DNA from: Desulfurococcales archaeon
GTDB taxonomy: Archaea; Thermoproteota; Thermoprotei_A; Sulfolobales; Ignisphaeraceae
Direction: 5' to 3'
Assembly (NCBI GenBank): GCA_027066265.1
Contig: JAMOOB010000101.1
Coordinates: 1 to 15,099, forward strand
DNA length: 15,099 nucleotides
Shown here one piece after another: positions 14,066-15,099 of this stretch (positions are counted from its first letter, which is position 1; each line of letters opens with the position of its first letter). A model generated the notes under the pieces. It made no database searches, was not told the DNA's origin, and saw nothing but the letters and a program-made list of their open reading frames with translations. The position numbers and the translations under genes were made by a program.

Positions 14066-14326
14066 ATGCGTGGGCTCGATGAGATCCTGATCGATGTGGT
14101 TCTGGACTGTCATGCACGGGCTATTCACCCGGATGAATGTAGGGAATGGATAGAGGAGGAGCTGGAGAACAATGGGATCAAAGCCGACTTCATCGCCGTT
14201 GGTTATCGCGGACGTCGAGGTTTCGTGGTTGCGGCGGTGGTTAATGCAACGACGATGATAGTGGACTACGATGTTGAGACCAACGAGGCTAGGATGGTTA
14301 CGGCTCAGACGATGCGTATTAGGTGA
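14066..14326 (+). CDS. Small hypothetical protein with C-x9-C motif
   Basis: 86 residues from ATG 14066. The frame opens at GTG 14048, but GGGGTGGGTGG directly precedes ATG 14066 and is clearly its ribosome binding site. Residues 1-38 are helical, with C15 and C25 separated by nine residues (CHARAIHPDECREW), then beta strands (FIAVGYRGRRGFVVAAVVNA and TTMIVDYDV), so a small alpha/beta fold. The C-x9-C helix region matches the start of the truncated gene at 14971, and the strand pattern resembles the next gene, suggesting duplication. First gene of the rightward series. Function unknown. Confidence 0.72.
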   Translation: MRGLDEILIDVVLDCHARAIHPDECREWIEEELENNGIKADFIAVGYRGRRGFVVAAVVNATTMIVDYDVETNEARMVTAQTMRIR

Positions 14327-14331
14327 TGTGC

Positions 14332-14562
14332 ATGCGTGACGTGGAGCGCGTAGCTAAGGTAATAGGTACGTGCGCTAACGATGTTGCCTTCGTGTCGTGC
14401 TTGAAGGAGAACGGCGTCGATGACGCTATCATCGTTGGTGACGAGGATGTTAGGATCGTGATGATCAAGGTGGGCGTGAAGGATCGCGTCTACGTGGCTA
14501 TGCGTAGAAATGGCAAGACGTTCGTATATAGGTATGACCTTGCAAGGGTCTACGTCTTCTAG
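14332..14562 (+). CDS. Small hypothetical protein, possible paralogue of its neighbour
   Basis: 76 residues from ATG 14332; AGGTGAT, overlapping the upstream stop, is well placed for this ATG, though GTG 14323 and ATG 14326 are in frame. A helical N-terminus (RDVERVAKVIGTCANDVAFV) with C14 and C23 leads into strands (DAIIVGDEDVRIVMIKVGVK, then VYVAMRRNGKTFVYRYD). The order of helix, cysteine pair, 'ENG' turn and strands parallels the upstream gene (ELENNGIKADFIAVG against CLKENGVDDAIIVG). Co-transcribed with it. Function unknown. Confidence 0.7.
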   Translation: MRDVERVAKVIGTCANDVAFVSCLKENGVDDAIIVGDEDVRIVMIKVGVKDRVYVAMRRNGKTFVYRYDLARVYVF

Positions 14563-14577
14563 CCGCGGTGATCATCG

Positions 14578-14910
14578 ATGAGGGTTGGGATGCTGATCGC
14601 CGAGGTCTTCCTTGGTAGGGACGATAAGCGTGTCTTTAAATGTGGTGAGTTGTTGTTCTGGAAGCTTGCATCGATGGGTGGTAGGAAGGCTATCGGCGAT
14701 GGGTTGATGATATCCAGCGATGATGCGGTTATCGAGGCTGTTGTTAGGAGCGATATAGATGGTGATAAGAAGCTGATAGTTAGGATGTTTCCAAGGGGTG
14801 CGAAGTATATCGATCGCTACACCGAGGTTCTTGCGGCGCTCATAGATGCTCTGTCCAAGTGTATCGATCCTAAGGATGTGGGGAAGGACGAGGGTGTCGA
14901 CGAGGAGTAG
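14578..14910 (+). CDS. Small alpha/beta hypothetical protein with acidic tail
   Basis: 110 residues from ATG 14578, with GCGGTGATC ahead. The N-terminus is beta/alpha (MRVGMLIAEVFLGRDDKRVF), the middle shows strands (AVIEAVVRSDIDGDKKLIVR), then a helix (TEVLAALIDALSKCID), and the end is acidic (DPKDVGKDEGVDEE). No recognised motif. It lies 15 nt after the previous gene and is probably in the same transcript. It ends just before a fresh promoter, so it closes the first rightward unit. Confidence 0.7.
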   Translation: MRVGMLIAEVFLGRDDKRVFKCGELLFWKLASMGGRKAIGDGLMISSDDAVIEAVVRSDIDGDKKLIVRMFPRGAKYIDRYTEVLAALIDALSKCIDPKDVGKDEGVDEE

Positions 14911-14920
14911 GACGAGCTAT

Positions 14921-14940
14921 AGAACGCTTTTTATACCCCC
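14921..14940 (+). promoter_or_regulatory. Consensus promoter
   Basis: AGAACGCTTTTTATACCCCC, identical over 20 nt to the minus-strand promoter at 13917-13936. TTTTTATA is centred about 39 nt before ATG 14971. No GAGCCTYGG box precedes it; the upstream sequence is GACGAGCTAT. Confidence 0.72.
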
Positions 14941-14970
14941 TCTGTGTAGCGGGGTTCGGAGGTGGGTCGA

Positions 14971-15099
14971 ATGAGCCGGATCCCCGATCCGATCCAATCC
15001 CTGGTCGAGGCTCTGTCGAGTGCATGTAAGCGCGCGCGGCTCAAGCCGAGTGATTGCGATGATGTGGTTAGGGAGGCTATCGAGTACGTTGCTCGCAAG
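14971..15099 (+). CDS. Hypothetical protein with C-x9-C motif, cut by the window edge
   Basis: 43 codons visible from ATG 14971, with GGAGGTGGG ahead; it runs off the right edge. The visible part is helical, with C19 and C29 (CKRARLKPSDCDDVVREAI). It aligns without gaps to residues 15-33 of the protein at 14066-14326 (CHARAIHPDECREWIEEEL), sharing both cysteines, the proline and the pattern of charged and hydrophobic positions. It is probably another member of that small family, driven by its own promoter. Confidence 0.68.
   Translation, partial: MSRIPDPIQSLVEALSSACKRARLKPSDCDDVVREAIEYVARK

Overview
The window looks like part of the genome of a virus, or an integrated virus-like element, of a hyperthermophilic crenarchaeon (Thermoproteota). 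Four things point there. Starts carry archaeal ribosome binding sites of the GGTGAT or GGTGGG type. Genes are very tightly packed, with stop/start overlaps. Promoters are TATA boxes about 32-40 nt ahead of start codons. Coding uses many ATA, CTA and AGG codons. There is no rRNA, tRNA, metabolic gene or CRISPR array. Most proteins are not recognisable by eye, as expected for archaeal viruses; I could not assign a family.

Layout. (1) 1-7985, minus strand: a run of twelve tightly spaced or overlapping genes transcribed right to left. The distal half encodes beta-rich proteins, some apparently paralogous and one with C-terminal 22-residue tandem repeats. The proximal half encodes helical and coiled-coil proteins. 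I read this as a virion structure/assembly operon, probably driven by a TATA box at 8013-8020. (2) 8012-10455: a Cas4-like iron-sulphur PD-(D/E)XK nuclease (minus), a divergent HTH plus C2H2 zinc-finger protein (plus), then three overlapping minus genes: an acidic-tailed protein, an excisionase-like HTH protein and a small hydrophobic-segment protein. (3) 10456-10929: the largest non-coding stretch (474 nt), with inverted and direct repeats, several TATA-like boxes and a near-consensus promoter that fires into it and not into a gene. (4) 10930-13888: a DEFD-type superfamily 2 helicase with a cysteine cluster, a Cys/His-rich partner, a two-zinc-finger protein and a coiled-coil protein on the minus strand, with a two-pass membrane protein on the plus strand between them. 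(5) 13889-15099: a divergent regulatory region and a plus-strand series of small proteins, at least two of which share a C-x9-C motif.

How it may fit together. Regions 2 and 4 look like genome maintenance and regulation (nuclease, helicase, DNA-binding proteins), region 1 like virion production and region 5 like small accessory or early genes. A promoter of the form GAACGCTTTTTATACCCCC recurs. Two divergent copies also share an upstream GAGCCTYGG box at fixed spacing, which suggests one regulator. Hand counts suggest the plus strand changes from A+C-rich to G+T-rich across the 10.5-10.9 kb non-coding region, although the main genes on both sides are on the same strand. That makes the region a candidate replication origin or non-coding RNA locus.
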